From Pristionchus mayeri (Eukaryota; Nematoda; Chromadorea; Rhabditida; Neodiplogasteridae), in contig BTRK01000004.1 of NCBI GenBank assembly GCA_036245805.1, positions 11,098,001 to 11,162,000 on the forward strand: a DNA stretch of 64,000 nt, written 5' to 3'. This document shows, in pieces, positions 53,058 to 64,000 of this stretch. A program made the translations under genes and the position numbers. The stretch's first letter is position 1, and the number at the start of each line of letters is the position of its first letter. The notes beneath the pieces are model-generated. The model was not told the origin of the DNA. It searched no databases and saw only the letters and a program-made list of their open reading frames with translations.

Positions 53058-53288
53058 ATGTTCCGATTCTTCTTCATTACTCTTCTTCTTATCGTCGCCG
53101 CCTTCGCCCAGTGCGTTTACATTTCGAAAAAAATTTTTTAAAAAAATAATATTAATATTTAAATATATATTTAAATTTTTTAATAATATTCAATTTTCAG
53201 AGATCCGATGGGCGGTTCTGCCGTTGGCCTATCCGCCGCCCCACTCGATTCGACACTCTTCATGGACCGTCTTAAGCGCGAGCCCTGA
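53058..53288 (+). CDS. Small secreted peptide precursor, 46 aa, two exons
   Basis: Exon 1 53058-53110 encodes a clear signal peptide (MFRFFFITLLLIVAAFAQ). The intron 53111-53200 (90 bases, GTGCG...TTTTCAG, very AT-rich) sits at the classic position right after the cleavage region. Exon 2 53201-53288 adds 28 residues (DPMGGSAVGLSAAPLDSTLF then MDRLKREP) and a stop. No cysteine. A dibasic Lys-Arg three residues from the end could be a processing site, giving a 24-residue peptide ending in RL after carboxypeptidase trimming. It could be a neuropeptide-like or antimicrobial-type peptide, or an unrelated secreted factor. The family is not recognised. Both junction phases fit exactly. Confidence 0.7.
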
Positions 53289-53489
53289 GTGGTGGAAAGA
53301 AAGAAGAGAGCCTGTTCATTTGATCAGGCGCGAAACGGAGAGTGCTGAATCTCTAAGAAATGCTTCGCGCCTTCGATAAATACATTGCGTTCGCTCAGCA
53401 CAAGTTATATTTGTCACATCTCGAGAATCAAACAAATCTTGGGAAATAAGGGAAAATCGTGAAATGTTTTGAAATGAAAATCGTGAAAT

Positions 53490-53675
53490 GTGAAATCTCA
53501 CCTGTTTCGGCCATTCTGAGGCATTCCTGAGTGACCACAAAGCCTCATTGATCATACCATACTTCTTTTTACCATCATCGTTGCAATTTTTTTCGAGCAG
53601 AAATGTCAGATGAAACGCTCCGTCGCGCATTTCATCTAACATTACTGCATGAACTGTTCCATCGTGAAAACTCAT
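53490..53675 (-). CDS. Candidate exon of an unidentified gene
   Basis: Reads MSFHDGTVHAVMLDEMRDGA then FHLTFLLEKNCNDDGKKKYG and NEALWSLRNASEWPKQ, ending exactly at a CAG|GTGAG splice donor (low end near 53502). The rest of the open frame past the donor has a different, Arg/Ser-rich composition. The downstream exons would lie to the left (toward 53300) but were not identified. Low-confidence single exon. Confidence 0.3.
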
Positions 53676-53689
53676 TTAAAGGACGTGGG

Positions 53690-53880
53690 TCACTCAGAGG
53701 CCAATTCTGCTATAAATCTAACTGTCATCTCGATAAGCGCTCAAATATAGAGATGCCGAGATGCGACCCGGCCTAACTAGCCCCGATATGAGGTATTAAC
53801 ACTTTGTGTTGCCTCAGGATTGCCAAAACCGGTTAGAACTCATTCCACGATTTTCCCTCCATTCCTAAAGGGTTCAACAT
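53690..53880. repeat. Dispersed repeat family, copy 3 (short)
   Basis: GGGTCACTCAGAGGCCAATT and TGCCAAAACCGGTTAGAACT, CACGATTTTCCCTCCATTCC match the copy at 3364-3720 in order. The middle differs. Confidence 0.55.
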
Positions 53881-53904
53881 TAATGATTACTTCGGACTGT
53901 GGAA

Positions 53905-54997
53905 CTATAATAGAATCGGGGGAGGGGCGTAGGATATCTCGCGTGCTCGATCTCCGATGTAGTTCAGTCTAAGCAGTAGACAGGATTCCATGGTCTCGGG
54001 AGATAGGTTGTTCCGGAGACGCTGCTTGTCGAGCAGACCTGAAAAGCACGAAATAAATCAATACATTACAGTAACATAACTGATATGATAACCAATCAAC
54101 CTGCAGCACTGAACACTCTTTCGGCAGAGACTGAGGTGGCGGGGATGGGGAGTGACTTGAAAGCAAGTTCCTTGATGATGGGATAGAATGATCCAGCATG
54201 GGAATTCCAGTATTGGAGGGGGTTCATCGTCATTGATGTTCCTCTGCTGCACTCGTAGATGTACTTATCGATCTCGTCAGTGATAGGAGTGTTGTTGTCC
54301 GCCTTCTTCTTCTGGAGGAACTTGTAGGGATTATGTACTGTAGTGTTCGGAGCATTGGAAGGAGCGGCACTTGAGAGTAGTTCCGTTCCAATCGCCTTCC
54401 AATCACAATCGAAGTTCTAGAAGAAATATGTAAATGCGGATATTTTTTTTATATCTGCCACCCTTGCAAGTCCACTGATCCACGCAGAGCGTCACTCGTT
54501 TTCCGGTGAGGCGCTGAAAATTGAACATATTATAGATTTTTAGACCTGAATACATACTTGGCTGATGGTTGCACGGAGAGTTCTATCATCGAGGGCATGA
54601 TGACTTTGGATAGATGATAGCGAGTTGGCATCCGTGTATGAGGAGGGAAGAGATCTCGAAACTCCTGACGCTCGACTATGCGGAAGGCAGCATTGTCTGC
54701 AGCGATGAGGCGAACAATCTTCTCGCAGAAGAGATCAAAGTCAGCTTTGCAAGTTGCGAGTTCTAGAAAGTAGCAAAACTATTGAATGATTTATGTATAA
54801 TTCAATTAAATTTTCAAAAAATTACCTTCCGGATGCTTCGTCTCCATATGGCGCCACAAGTTGGACGTGGTTCCTTTCTTGGTGCATAATGATGAAAGGC
54901 AGTGCTTACACTTGGCCTTGTCCGAGGACTCTTTGTCGTAGTGATTCCAGATTGGAGAGTGAACCATGGTGAGAGCTTCTTCAGTGCGGGCAGTCAA
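53905..54997 (-). pseudogene. hAT transposase remnant with BED zinc finger, middle deleted
   Basis: Segments in order on the minus strand: 54997-54826, a BED finger (WNHYDKESSDKAKCKHCLSS, then H-x4-H in LWRHMETKHP); 54762-54558, the hAT helical region (DLFCEKIVRLIAADNAAFRI, PTRYHLSKVIMPSM); 54514-54462, VTLCVDQWTCKG with the first catalytic Asp; 54416-54101 and 54038-53905, the dimerisation domain (LPIPATSVSAERVFSAAG, LSPETMESCLLLRLNY). The RNase-H core after the first Asp (several hundred residues in an intact hAT) is absent, and the joins at 54558/54514 and 54462/54416 are out of phase. Not active as a transposase. A domesticated BED-plus-dimerisation protein is conceivable but the phases argue against it. 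Confidence 0.8.
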
Positions 54998-57088
54998 GAG
55001 ACTGAATGACTAGGTGAATAACTGAGATATGATACCAGGGTGAGAGGGAGTCATTTAGGGCTTCCGAGTAGCGTCGTAATTAGTCTATAATCATAAATTG
55101 TAAAAGAGTTGGGAAGGAAAGGCGGGCCGAATGATTACAACAGGGTGTTACAACCGACCCCAGCGGCGACCCTTTGACAAGAAGCCGACAATTGAAAACG
55201 GTTGAAAAATGAAACAACATAAATTTAAAATGAAACAAGATAATACAGGGATTTGATTTCACACGATCATTTGAGCATGGATCTGCCTTTGAATTGCAAT
55301 GCACTAGAAAAAAATCGAAAATATAGTTTTTCAATTTTTTTCATGAAATTCATATTTTTTCGAAAGCACTAATCGAGCTGATTCCAACGGTGTTAAATTT
55401 AGCTCATTTGGTCCATGGAGAGCTGAGAAAATGCCAGGCTCGATTGAGGCTCGAAAGGGATTCGATGGCTCGATCGTAAAGTGGTCGTAAAAGGGGAGAG
55501 AGCCGATGGCTCGAAAGCTCGATCCGGGCTCGATAATAAGAGTCTCTAAGAGGGCTCGATGATTTGTTTTCACCACCCTAGTTTTTACCTACTTTTTTAT
55601 ATTGTGCACATTAGACAGTGCGATATCGTGGAATGGTGGGAAAAAAAACAGGACATTTCGCAAATGATTATTTGTCAAATGCATGTTGATGATCTGCCTT
55701 CCTTGTTCCTTATCATATTGTATCAGTATAGTAAATAATGCTAAGTTTATTTTTTTGCACCCGCAGTTTCCAAGAGCGAACTGAAAGTACGAGTAAGTAC
55801 GGAGCATATTTTTTACAGTAAACCGTGTCGTAGAAGTTATACACTCAGAAAGGATTACAATAGGGATGCGGGGAAGAATCGATAATTCCGAAGAAATTGT
55901 TGATCAATTCGAAAACACTTTTTTCTGATTTCCTGAACTATTTTTGCCAATTGTCGCCGTAGTACCAGCACACACATAATGCTGTTTGATCTTTGCTCAC
56001 AGGAACTGGTCGACGTGTGGAACCGTATTCCTCATTACATTGTTATCTCTAGAAATACTGAACTGTTCTCACTTGTAAAAAATTTCCAAGAGTAAAAATT
56101 TATTACTCCAATATTTATTACTCCCTTTACTAGTAAATCTCACTTTCTTACAAATTGTCCTGTTTTCCCTTTGTGTCAAGTTTTGACATATCATGTTTCT
56201 ATTTCCTATTTTTATGTACCAATCTATCATTCTATATTATACTGTACCATCACATGATAAATTATTAGACATTTTGTGACCGCATCTTCTTGGGAGGCGA
56301 GCCCTTCCAAAGGGGTGTAGTATGCATTCCAAAATATTGCTAGCAAACTCTGTTACCGGAAGCGAACTGAGACACTTCCATATCTAGTAGAACGAATCGA
56401 TAGCACGTCGATGAAGCGAACGGAGATCAGAAAAGCAAAACGGTTCAGTTCCTTCCCCATCACTTGCATTCGAAAGGAAAAACCGATGAGTTTGAGAATA
56501 AGCACGAGCTCGAGTGTGAAAAAAAGATAAATTGCTGGCGATAGCTGCATTTATTAACGTTTGGCTCTTACATCATTCGTTGGCTCGCTGATATTTGTTG
56601 CTCACCTTCGAGTGCAAAAGGAGTATATCAAACTGGCCGAGCATTTTTTAATCTAGAGTGAAGTCCGGAGATCCAAGAGTTTCTTTGCACAACATCGCAT
56701 GAGGGCGATCAGTCGGAAGTACAAGAGGAGATTGGAATCTGCTCTCATCTCCCTCTCTTTCACTCCTTCTCCCACTCCTTCCTTCCCCTCCGAAATAGCT
56801 CGCTGAAGTGATAAGAGAGGATGAGCAGGGAACATTGCGGGATAAAATTAGAAATTTTGCAATTTTATTTTTAAAAAAATACAGAGGACAGGGCACCATT
56901 GAGATCGGTGTAATCGTTCACATAATGGTCATACAAAAGGGGAGAATGTTACTCGAATGAGGTGGTCAGGATTAGGCCCAATCTACCGATGTGGACAGCG
57001 TTAGAAAGTCGGCAATTCAACCATTGGTTTTTGCTGAGGGAATACGCAAGGTTACAGTTCTTTGGTTGATGGCAGAGTAGGTGGCTCA
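54998..57088. other. Intergenic, no firm gene
   Basis: GGCTCGAT-type motifs recur about six times at 55435-55570. A short frame 55987-56097 (MLFDLCSQELVDVWNRIPHY then IVISRNTELFSLVKNFQE) could be a last exon but has no partners. 56090-56350 and 56550-57080 are featureless. Confidence 0.35.
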
Positions 57089-57460
57089 TCATCTGGTGAT
57101 TGGGATGGCTCTCGATTGGGTGGGGGAGGCAGGCTTCTTAGGTGCCTCGATGAAATGTCTCTTGTGATATGGAAGAACGGATAGACTCGAGGTTAGTGTC
57201 CTGCGGAATTATTTACTTGCGCATGAAGGATCTGAAAGGGATTACATGAGGTATGGAGAAAACACTTATTTTAAAGTCAAATCCGCGATAATTCTCATCT
57301 GTTTACGATGGGAAATTTACGAAAAAGGGTCTATTGTCTTTGAGTCTACTCCCCTACGAAAATGATCAAAGATCGAGTTTTACCTCTGGATTGTTCCGTG
57401 CTCATCCGTCTTCTCCTCGTGATTTCCCTCGATTGTCAGCTCGTTCCCATTGAGATTCAC
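57089..57460 (-). pseudogene. Small heat-shock protein (alpha-crystallin/HSP20) pseudogene
   Basis: On the minus strand 57460-57384 encodes VNLNGNELTIEGNHEEKTDE then HGTIQR, ending at a GT donor. After an intron a TTTCAG acceptor (about 57232) leads to SFMRK, an in-frame TAA, then IIPQDTNLESIRSS. In a shifted frame follow HFIEAPKKPA and SRAIPI, stop at 57089-57091. These are the beta-strand and C-terminal I-x-I/V-type elements of the alpha-crystallin domain ('RxF.LPe..d...v.s.l...g.l.IeaPk'). The nonsense codon and the frameshift between SS and HF disable it. The N-terminal exon is missing. Functional relatives are ATP-independent chaperones. Confidence 0.8.
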
Positions 57461-57746
57461 CTTAAAACAATAAATGAGTAGTGCTGAAAACGTTTATATC
57501 CCTTCCATATAGGGGAAAGCGGGGCTGCATCAGAGAGCGCACGTAGTCAACAAGTTAGAGATCAGGGGAAATGAGGAGATTGCCGGACGATCGCGAGTGC
57601 CCTCTGGCATGATAAACGACGCGGATCAGGGAGCAGCGCAGAGTACTTCCACGTACAGAACGTGCAGACCACTGCATGCAAAGTTTACACTGGAAATGTG
57701 CGCACAGACCAAGAAAATAAGGGGAGAAATATGTGCGAGTTTGGCC
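57461..57746. other. Spacer between the HSP20 relic and the palindrome
   Basis: No upstream HSP20 exon found. A 147-residue plus-strand frame starts at 57597 but runs into the palindrome arm and has a mirror copy at 59534-59764, so it is not annotated as a gene. Confidence 0.45.
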
Positions 57747-59849
57747 GTGTTAGTTCTCACGGAAATGGCATCAGATTTGAATTCCCGCCATCGCGTATCT
57801 CCGTTCTCCATGAAGCTAGAGAGTTGCAATTTGGTTTATCACATGTATCACGAGTTGGTGAAGCGAAAAGTGCCCCTTCGCGAACAATTTTTTTCAAACA
57901 CATTTAAAATCGATCAAATTATAACGTTAAGTAAGTCTAGAGACAAGATCGCGAATGAACAAGGCCATTTGTCCCAGAGCCGGATAATAGGTATTTCCCG
58001 GTCCCAAAGCCGACTATATTGTATTTCAGCTCCCAGATGAGCTACAAAGATGGCATGGTGCTCAAAATGCGCGGAAAAATACGGCGAATAACTTTACTGT
58101 TGAGCACTTTTTGATTGGATTCAGACCAAAAAAGGTGGCGCTGAAAATTCAATTTCTGTTCGAAAAATAAATATATTTCCGTATCATGGAGGTTCGTTGC
58201 AGGGAATTTTATTGCAGAATATTAAACAATAAGTCTACTTACATCTTACATAAAATAATCGTTCAAATCGAAGATGGCTTCAGTTGCCAAATAGACGATC
58301 AATTGTTGCCAACTCGATGTGGGTAGCACAACATTAAGCCGTATTCGAAATGTTTCGTTGAGTCATGATCAGTTTTGATTATTTTATAGTGATTTCAGAA
58401 TGTCTATATCTAATTACACTAAAACAATCGCCAAAATTTAAGTTTTGAAAAAATCGATTTCCGACTTACCATTTTGACCGATTTTGGGACCTGAAAAAGT
58501 GCGATAATCAAAACGTTCTTCCCAACATTTTTTGTGAAGCTTTCAGTACTACTGGTATTCTCTCCAAATTACTTAGAAGATGCCATCTCTACAGTCGTTC
58601 TGTCAAGATAATAACCTCCAAAAATGCGACATCGAAGGGTCGCAAAAAGTTAAAATTCGATTTCTCAGTTTATGTTGTTTGAATCTATCACTTTAAAACG
58701 GATAAATATATTTTGAATATAGAGAAGTTCAAAACAACACTGAACTCTGTAACGAGAGTGATTCAAAAATTTATGAAAATTTCGAATTTTGAAAAATTAA
58801 CTATTTGGCAAACTAACAAAACGACTGTATTAAGAGTATTTTCAACACATTCTCATTCGCTCTTATTTTTTGTACAGAAATACGAATGGTTTGAACATAA
58901 CCTGTTGAAAAATCGAATATTAACTTTTTGCGACCCCTCGATGTCGCATTTTTGGAGGTTATTATCTTGACAGAACGACTGCAGAGATGGCATCTTCTAA
59001 GTAATTTGGAGAGAATACCAGTAGTACTGAAAGCTTCACAAAAAATGTTGGGAAGAACGTTTTGATTATCGCACTTTTTCAGGTCCCAAAATCGGTCAAA
59101 ATGGTAAGTCGGAAATCGATTTTTTCAAAACTTAAATTTTGGCGATTGTTTTAGTGGAATTAGGTGTAGACATTCTAAAATCACTATAAAATAATCAAAA
59201 CTGATCATGACTCAACGAAACATTTCGAATACGGCTTACTGTTGTGCTACCCACATCGAGTTGGCAACAGTTGATCGTCTATTTGGCAACTGAAGCCATC
59301 TTCGATTTGAACGATTATTTTATGTAAGATGTAAGTAGACTTCTTGTTTAATATTCTGCAATAAAATTCCCTGCAACGAACCTCCATGATACGGAAATAT
59401 ATTTATTTTTCGAACAGAAATTGATTTTTCAGCGCCACCTTTTTTGGTCTGAATCCAATCAAAAAAGTGCTCAACGGTAAAGTTATTCGCCGTATTTTTC
59501 CGCGCATTTTGAGCACCATGCCATCTTTGTAGCTCATCTGGGAGCTGAAATACAATATAGTCGGCTTTGGGACCGGGAAATACCTATTATCCGGCTCTGG
59601 GACAAATGGCCTTGTTCATTCGCAATCTTGTCCCTAGACTTACTTAACATTATAATTTGATCGATTTTAAATGGGTTTGAAAAAAATTGTTCGTGGCTTC
59701 CTCCACTGACTCGTGATACCTGTGTTATAAGATTTTTTACCCCTTTTAACACTAAAAGTCGCATTTCAAGTCTCTAGCTCCACGGAGAACGGAGATACGC
59801 GATGGCGGGAATTCGAATCTGAAGCCATTTCCGTGAGAACTAACACGGA
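57747..59849. mobile_element. 2.1-kb palindromic element, CCGTGTTAGTTCTCAC family
   Basis: Ends CCGTGTTAGTTCTCACGGAA and its complement (59830-59849). The arms share GCGATGGCGGGAATTC, CCGGATAATAGGTATTTCCC, AGCGCCACCTTTTTTGGTCT and CCATCTCTACAGTCGTTCTG with the complementary strand. The loop of about 240 bases is near 58675-58915. One arm carries an extra 70-80 bases relative to the other near 59700-59760. No transposase. Confidence 0.85.
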
Positions 59850-60479
59850 GCAATTCCATGCTGCTTTCCTGCACGTCTGTGTCGTCTTCTTTTTGAGTCC
59901 ACAGTGCAATCTTTACTCAATCTCTACGTGCACGAAGTTTTCCTTTCATGCAAAAAGATAGTAGTAGTGCTCCAACGGCGTCTATCTCTTCACATCTTCC
60001 CTCGGTTGGGTGAGCAATTAAAAACGTGAGGAAACGAAGAAACGATAATCCTAATTGTGGCCCTGCTCTGGTGCTGTGACCAGGGCGATAATCAGTGACG
60101 GCGTCATGCGCTCGTCGGTCTCATATAAGAACCCTGGCGCATGTGACCGCGCGAGACTCGGGAAGAGCTTGTCTGAATCGTTCTATGCCTCACGTTTTGC
60201 TTTCAGAAGCAAAACAAGGAAGTTCCGCATTGAAAGAACGTGTAGGGGAATGTTTATTGCCGCTGCTTTCGTATTAGGTGCAAATCCAGGAAGTGGTAAA
60301 AAATAGAAAGAAGCAGCTGCAAGGAAGTCATATATTGAACCAACTTTTCTTGGAAAAATTCATAGAATTTCGAAATAGTAATCCACTCGCAAATCATATA
60401 GATACTATGCAGATATAAAGATGATTAGAAATATGACTTAAAATCGTCAGAAAAACCAAAAATGCCTCAATTCTAATGA
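59850..60479. other. Intergenic, no gene recognised
   Basis: GC-richer patch at 60050-60200 with TCATATAAGAACC (TATA-like). Three short overlapping frames lack domains or splice support. Confidence 0.35.
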
Positions 60480-60880
60480 TACCCCCCGCTTTTCGGCGCA
60501 AACCACTCATTCGATAGCCCTGGAAAAGCTCCATTATACATGTGCAAAATTCAGCTGCTCGTTTACCCACACTTTTGAGAAAATTGACCAACAATTTAGC
60601 ATGGATAAAATTGACTTTTAGACAAAATGAACTACATAGATCGATCGAGCTAGAAAAATGAGTCGGGGTCACTCAGGGGTCAGTTTTGCGATATCTTTCA
60701 CTGTAACAGGGATAACAGCTCTCAAATTGGGAGGGAAATGTCTAGAACCGACCCGCTGCAGTGATGTCCAAAATGAAGTCCTGAGAATGAGACTTTGGGA
60801 TAGTGTCAGACATGCCTCATGATGACCAATACATTCTGGAACTCGTTTTTTACGATTTCCCCTCCATTCCCTGGCTCAGC
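60480..60880. repeat. Dispersed repeat family with GAGTCGGGGTCAC motif, copy 2
   Basis: Matches 3180-3700 in order: AAACCACTCATT, TTTTGAGAAAAWTG, ATAGATCGATCGAGCT, GAGTCGGGGTCACTCAGGGG, GATTTCCCCTCCATTCC. Note it holds only one copy of the CCACTCAT unit that is tandemly amplified at 3193-3363. Confidence 0.6.
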
Positions 60881-62564
60881 TCGATTCTCTCGTTAGAGGC
60901 GTGCTTTGTGCTCTAGAGCGCTCTACTCACGAGTCATTCACAAGTTGGGAAACTCTCCATGATAACCGGTTGGAAGAAACCAGACCTCGACAGCTCTTCA
61001 GATTCCGCCTCACCAAGGAGTTTGAGAAATAGAGATTGTTAGAGCAAAAATTAAACAATTGTAATTCCAAAAAATATACTATTGGAATTTACTTTTGGAA
61101 AACAACCGTCCACTCACTTCCAATTCCGCGCTAGCACACGAGCGCTTAGAAATAGTTATTTTTGTTATTTTTTTACTAGTGATATTTTCCAATTGATATT
61201 TTCCAAACAGTTATTGGAATTCCATTAAGGCAAAAGTCGAATAGTGAAAATATGCGGAAAGCCATTATTTTGAATAGTGAAAAAAATGCGGAAAGCCATT
61301 ATTTTATTCAAATACTTTTGGAAAAAAATGAAATTCCGCCTCGGAGGGTGAACGTGCGTGAATGGTTGTTGACCGGTTCAGTGAGATCAAACACTCACTC
61401 CCTACTTCGATTCACACTTTCTACTCTCTAATGCTTTCACTTCCTTGTTTGGGGGGGGGGGGGGCAAAGCCCATGCATCGAAACGTAACGTTTTCTGACG
61501 GGAGCAGGCTCGACAAGGAATGTTATAACGAGATCTGGCGTGCTAGGAGCATTAGAAAAATATTGTTTACTATGATGCATATATGCTATATATATTTAGA
61601 CAATGAAATATCTATATATATATAGACAATGAAATATCATATAATCGGTGCTTTGGTTCGCACGTTTTAGAGGGTTTCCTGTGTTTATCTTGGAGGAATT
61701 GCTTCCTTGTTCCGTTCAGAATTGCACAGAGAGATAGAGAAATAGAATGAGAGCAGCATAGCAGGAGTTACCAATCTGCACGAGTGTGCTTTGCCCCTGT
61801 TTCGTTGTTCTTTCTCTCTCCCTCCCTCTCCACCTATCTTTTCATTTGCGAGTGGAAGCACTCGGCGCAATTGACTCGGTAATAGTCAGGGTCATTAAAA
61901 GCCACATCTTGTTCACCCTATGATATTTATGAAAAACTCATTCAATTGTTATAACATTTTAAAAGTTTTTCCGAGATTTAATTACAAGTGCACTTTCTGT
62001 TTGTTAGAACAATTGACTACTTCGTTCAAAATCTAAGCACTGTTCCTTTTGGAATAAACTGATTACATAAATGATTGCGTAAATTATCAAACAGCAGGTG
62101 CGCAATGTGCCTGACAAGGTTCCTTTCTTCTTCATCATTCTACCCTTCTCTCGTCGTTCCCATCGTCATTCCCTTCTGTGATGAACGAGAAAATGAAGAC
62201 ATTGACGAATTGGTGAGTTATCTGATTGTATTCCTTCAACTCTTTCGTTTTTCGAATATCGAAACGAAAGAGAGAACTGTGTGCAGTAGAGCTCGTATTT
62301 CAGAAACGATCAATTGTGTAGTCACTCAATCGATCAATCAATCAATTTATCGACTAAATCAGTAGATGTCCATTCTAGGATGGGCAGATGTTGATTTTAT
62401 GATCATATAGTAATGTAATCAAGCAACTTCTACAGTGCTCATCATCAGCTTACGACTCTCCAATCCGGATGCATCTACTAGTCTCCTACCCCTCCACCAA
62501 AAGCACTTTTCGAGTTTCGGTAGGGGAGTCCGTTTTTTTCGAACAACTAATCTATAAGATCTGA
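60881..62564. other. Intergenic with G14 tract and weak exon candidate
   Basis: G14 at 61451-61464; TATATATA tract near 61580-61620. At 62104-62212 a stretch after a CAGCAG acceptor reads MCLTRFLSSSSFYPSLVVPI then VIPFCDERENEDIDEL and ends at a GTGAGT donor; a single unsupported exon. 61250-61310 holds two copies of ATGCGGAAAGCCATTATTTT. Confidence 0.35.
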
Positions 62565-64000
62565 GAGAACCGAGCAATATCACCTATAGGTCGTACAACG
62601 AAAAATAAAGTGCTGATTTTAAGATCTCCCTAGGAGTAACTTTTCACGTAGAGTTCGAAAATCGACCTTAGAAAGCCGTATCTCTGACCCCTCGTTTTCA
62701 GTGTCGCGCTGTTGCCAGATGGTCAGTTTTTGTAACTTGTGCACGGCTTATCCAAACCCCATAAATGCATAGTAATTCTGAAAGATCTCGACGAGATAAG
62801 CATTTTTACTGTTGAAAGTGAAAGACTAGCTCATCTGTGAAAAAAGTTATGGTCATTTAAATTTTCAAATTCGCCGGCCTGAAAAAGTTTCAAAGTCTGT
62901 GCACTTTTAACTATGCTCATTCCATTCTACATGAAAAGTTACCCCTAAGCACATAATTGCGGGAAAATCGATAGGTGGTAAAGCAGGTTTATGAAACGCG
63001 AAATATGAAAATGCGTGTATAATGAGAAGGTTTTCTATAGTTTTCAGTCGATCCACTGTGATTTCAGATCAGTTTTGAGCATTTTATGACTATTTTATCC
63101 CAGTGGAAATAAATGAAGCTGAAAAAGCCGAATTTGGCGCTTTTTCATAAATCCGATTTTATTCACATCGAATTTTCCCAAGTTTATGGCCACTCAACTT
63201 TCCATTTTAAATCGGAATCCTGCATTTGCTGAGCAGATCATCCAGTATGCCTTGACATAAGTCAGAAAAAGTATTAGTGAGGCTGGTAACATATGAGTAA
63301 GTCATGATTATTGTTGCTTGAAAATGGTTGACGTGAGTGAACAATTATTGATTAAGTTGGTATTTACAAAGTTCGCGAAGACTGAGGAAGAAACTCATGT
63401 AATTTTCAACTCTCCCAATATGCGCCAACTTAATAATGGATGTAATTTAAGACGTCCAATTATTTGAAAAAAATGGTAAAATTTTAGTCATGCGAATACA
63501 AAAAAATTATAAAATTATGCAAAGTATAGTTTAAACGCCAGTAAAAGACTTAATTCGTATGAGAAAGTGATAAATTGTGAAATATCAATCATTCACACTA
63601 AGCTTTTCGCAAATTATAAAATTTTTATTTTCAATCCTTCGCAAAAACAGGTTTTCAAGCAATAATAATCATGACTTACTCATATGTTACCAGCCTCACT
63701 AATACTTTTTCTGACTGATGTCGAGGCATAATGGAAGATCTGCTGAGCAAATGCAGGATTCCGATTAAAAATGGAAAGTTGAGTGGCCATAAACTTGGGA
63801 AAATTCAATGTGAATAAAATCGGATTTTTGAAAAACCTCCAAATTCGGCTTTTTCAGCTTCATTTATTTCCACTGGATAAAATAGTAATAAAAAAAAAAC
63901 TGATGCTGATCTGAAGTCTCAAAACTGATCTGAAGTCACAGTGGATCGACTGAAAACTATAGAAAACCTTCACATTATATACGCATTTTAATATTTCGCC
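62565..64000. mobile_element. Large palindromic element, GGCCGTAC family, copy 3 (cut by the window end)
   Basis: Left end ATCTGAGAGAACC and AGGTCGTACAACGAAAAATA match the terminal 380 bases of the copies at 7767 and 12085. From about 62960 the interior is different and forms its own palindrome (62985-63420 with 63640-64000, e.g. ACATATGAGTAAGTCATGAT and complement). The terminal repeat of the right arm should lie beyond 64000. Confidence 0.8.

Noticed and set aside
57597..58040. 147-residue plus-strand frame
   Set aside because: Two thirds lie in the left arm of the 57747-59849 palindrome, and the mirror frame at 59534-59764 shares its C-terminus. No domain.

Overview
The window reads as nuclear DNA of a nematode, most likely a free-living rhabditid or diplogastrid (Pristionchus-like is my guess; no species marker was seen). 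The evidence is many short introns (about 40-100 bases) with T-rich ...TTTCAG acceptors, pieces of nematode chemoreceptor families (Srd-like and Srx-like serpentine receptors), an ionotropic-glutamate-receptor-like gene with small introns, and AT-rich intergenic DNA packed with inverted-repeat transposons and MITEs. No operon-type bacterial signals, CRISPR arrays or rRNA genes were seen. Most long open frames here are shadows of palindromes, not genes.

Layout. 1-4200: a 2 kb palindromic element, small MITEs and a 24-bp tandem repeat. 4207-6350: the best complete gene, 12 exons encoding a 412-residue secreted, probably GPI-anchored protein, followed by a relic of a related gene. 7176-15261: a srd-like receptor gene whose exons for successive transmembrane segments are collinear but spread over 8 kb because five mobile elements sit in its introns. 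15899-35613: a cluster of four srx-like receptor pseudogenes made by one tandem duplication (16644-24974 copied to 25151-35613). Each copy later received its own large insertions, so each copy shows the empty sites of the other. 35614-41640: a mariner-type non-autonomous element, a 2.9 kb TTAA-flanked palindrome and a receptor fragment. 41769-43154: an unidentified multi-exon gene. 44346-47726: an ionotropic-receptor-like gene. 50518-51691: a mariner with a twice frame-shifted transposase. 53058-53288: a complete two-exon gene for a 46-residue secreted peptide. 53905-54997: a hAT transposase remnant with its middle deleted. 57089-57460: a small heat-shock protein pseudogene. 57747-59849 and 62565-64000: further large palindromes.

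The strongest signal is not one gene but the density and variety of very large, nearly perfect palindromes (1.4-2.9 kb, at least five sequence families) in a chemoreceptor region. Two families show clean target-site evidence from the duplicated empty sites (TTAA for one, TTATGT(G) for another). A ~110-bp hairpin MITE family is present in ten or more copies, two of them inside receptor exons. All gene models are hand-read from splice consensus and frame, with no transcript evidence.
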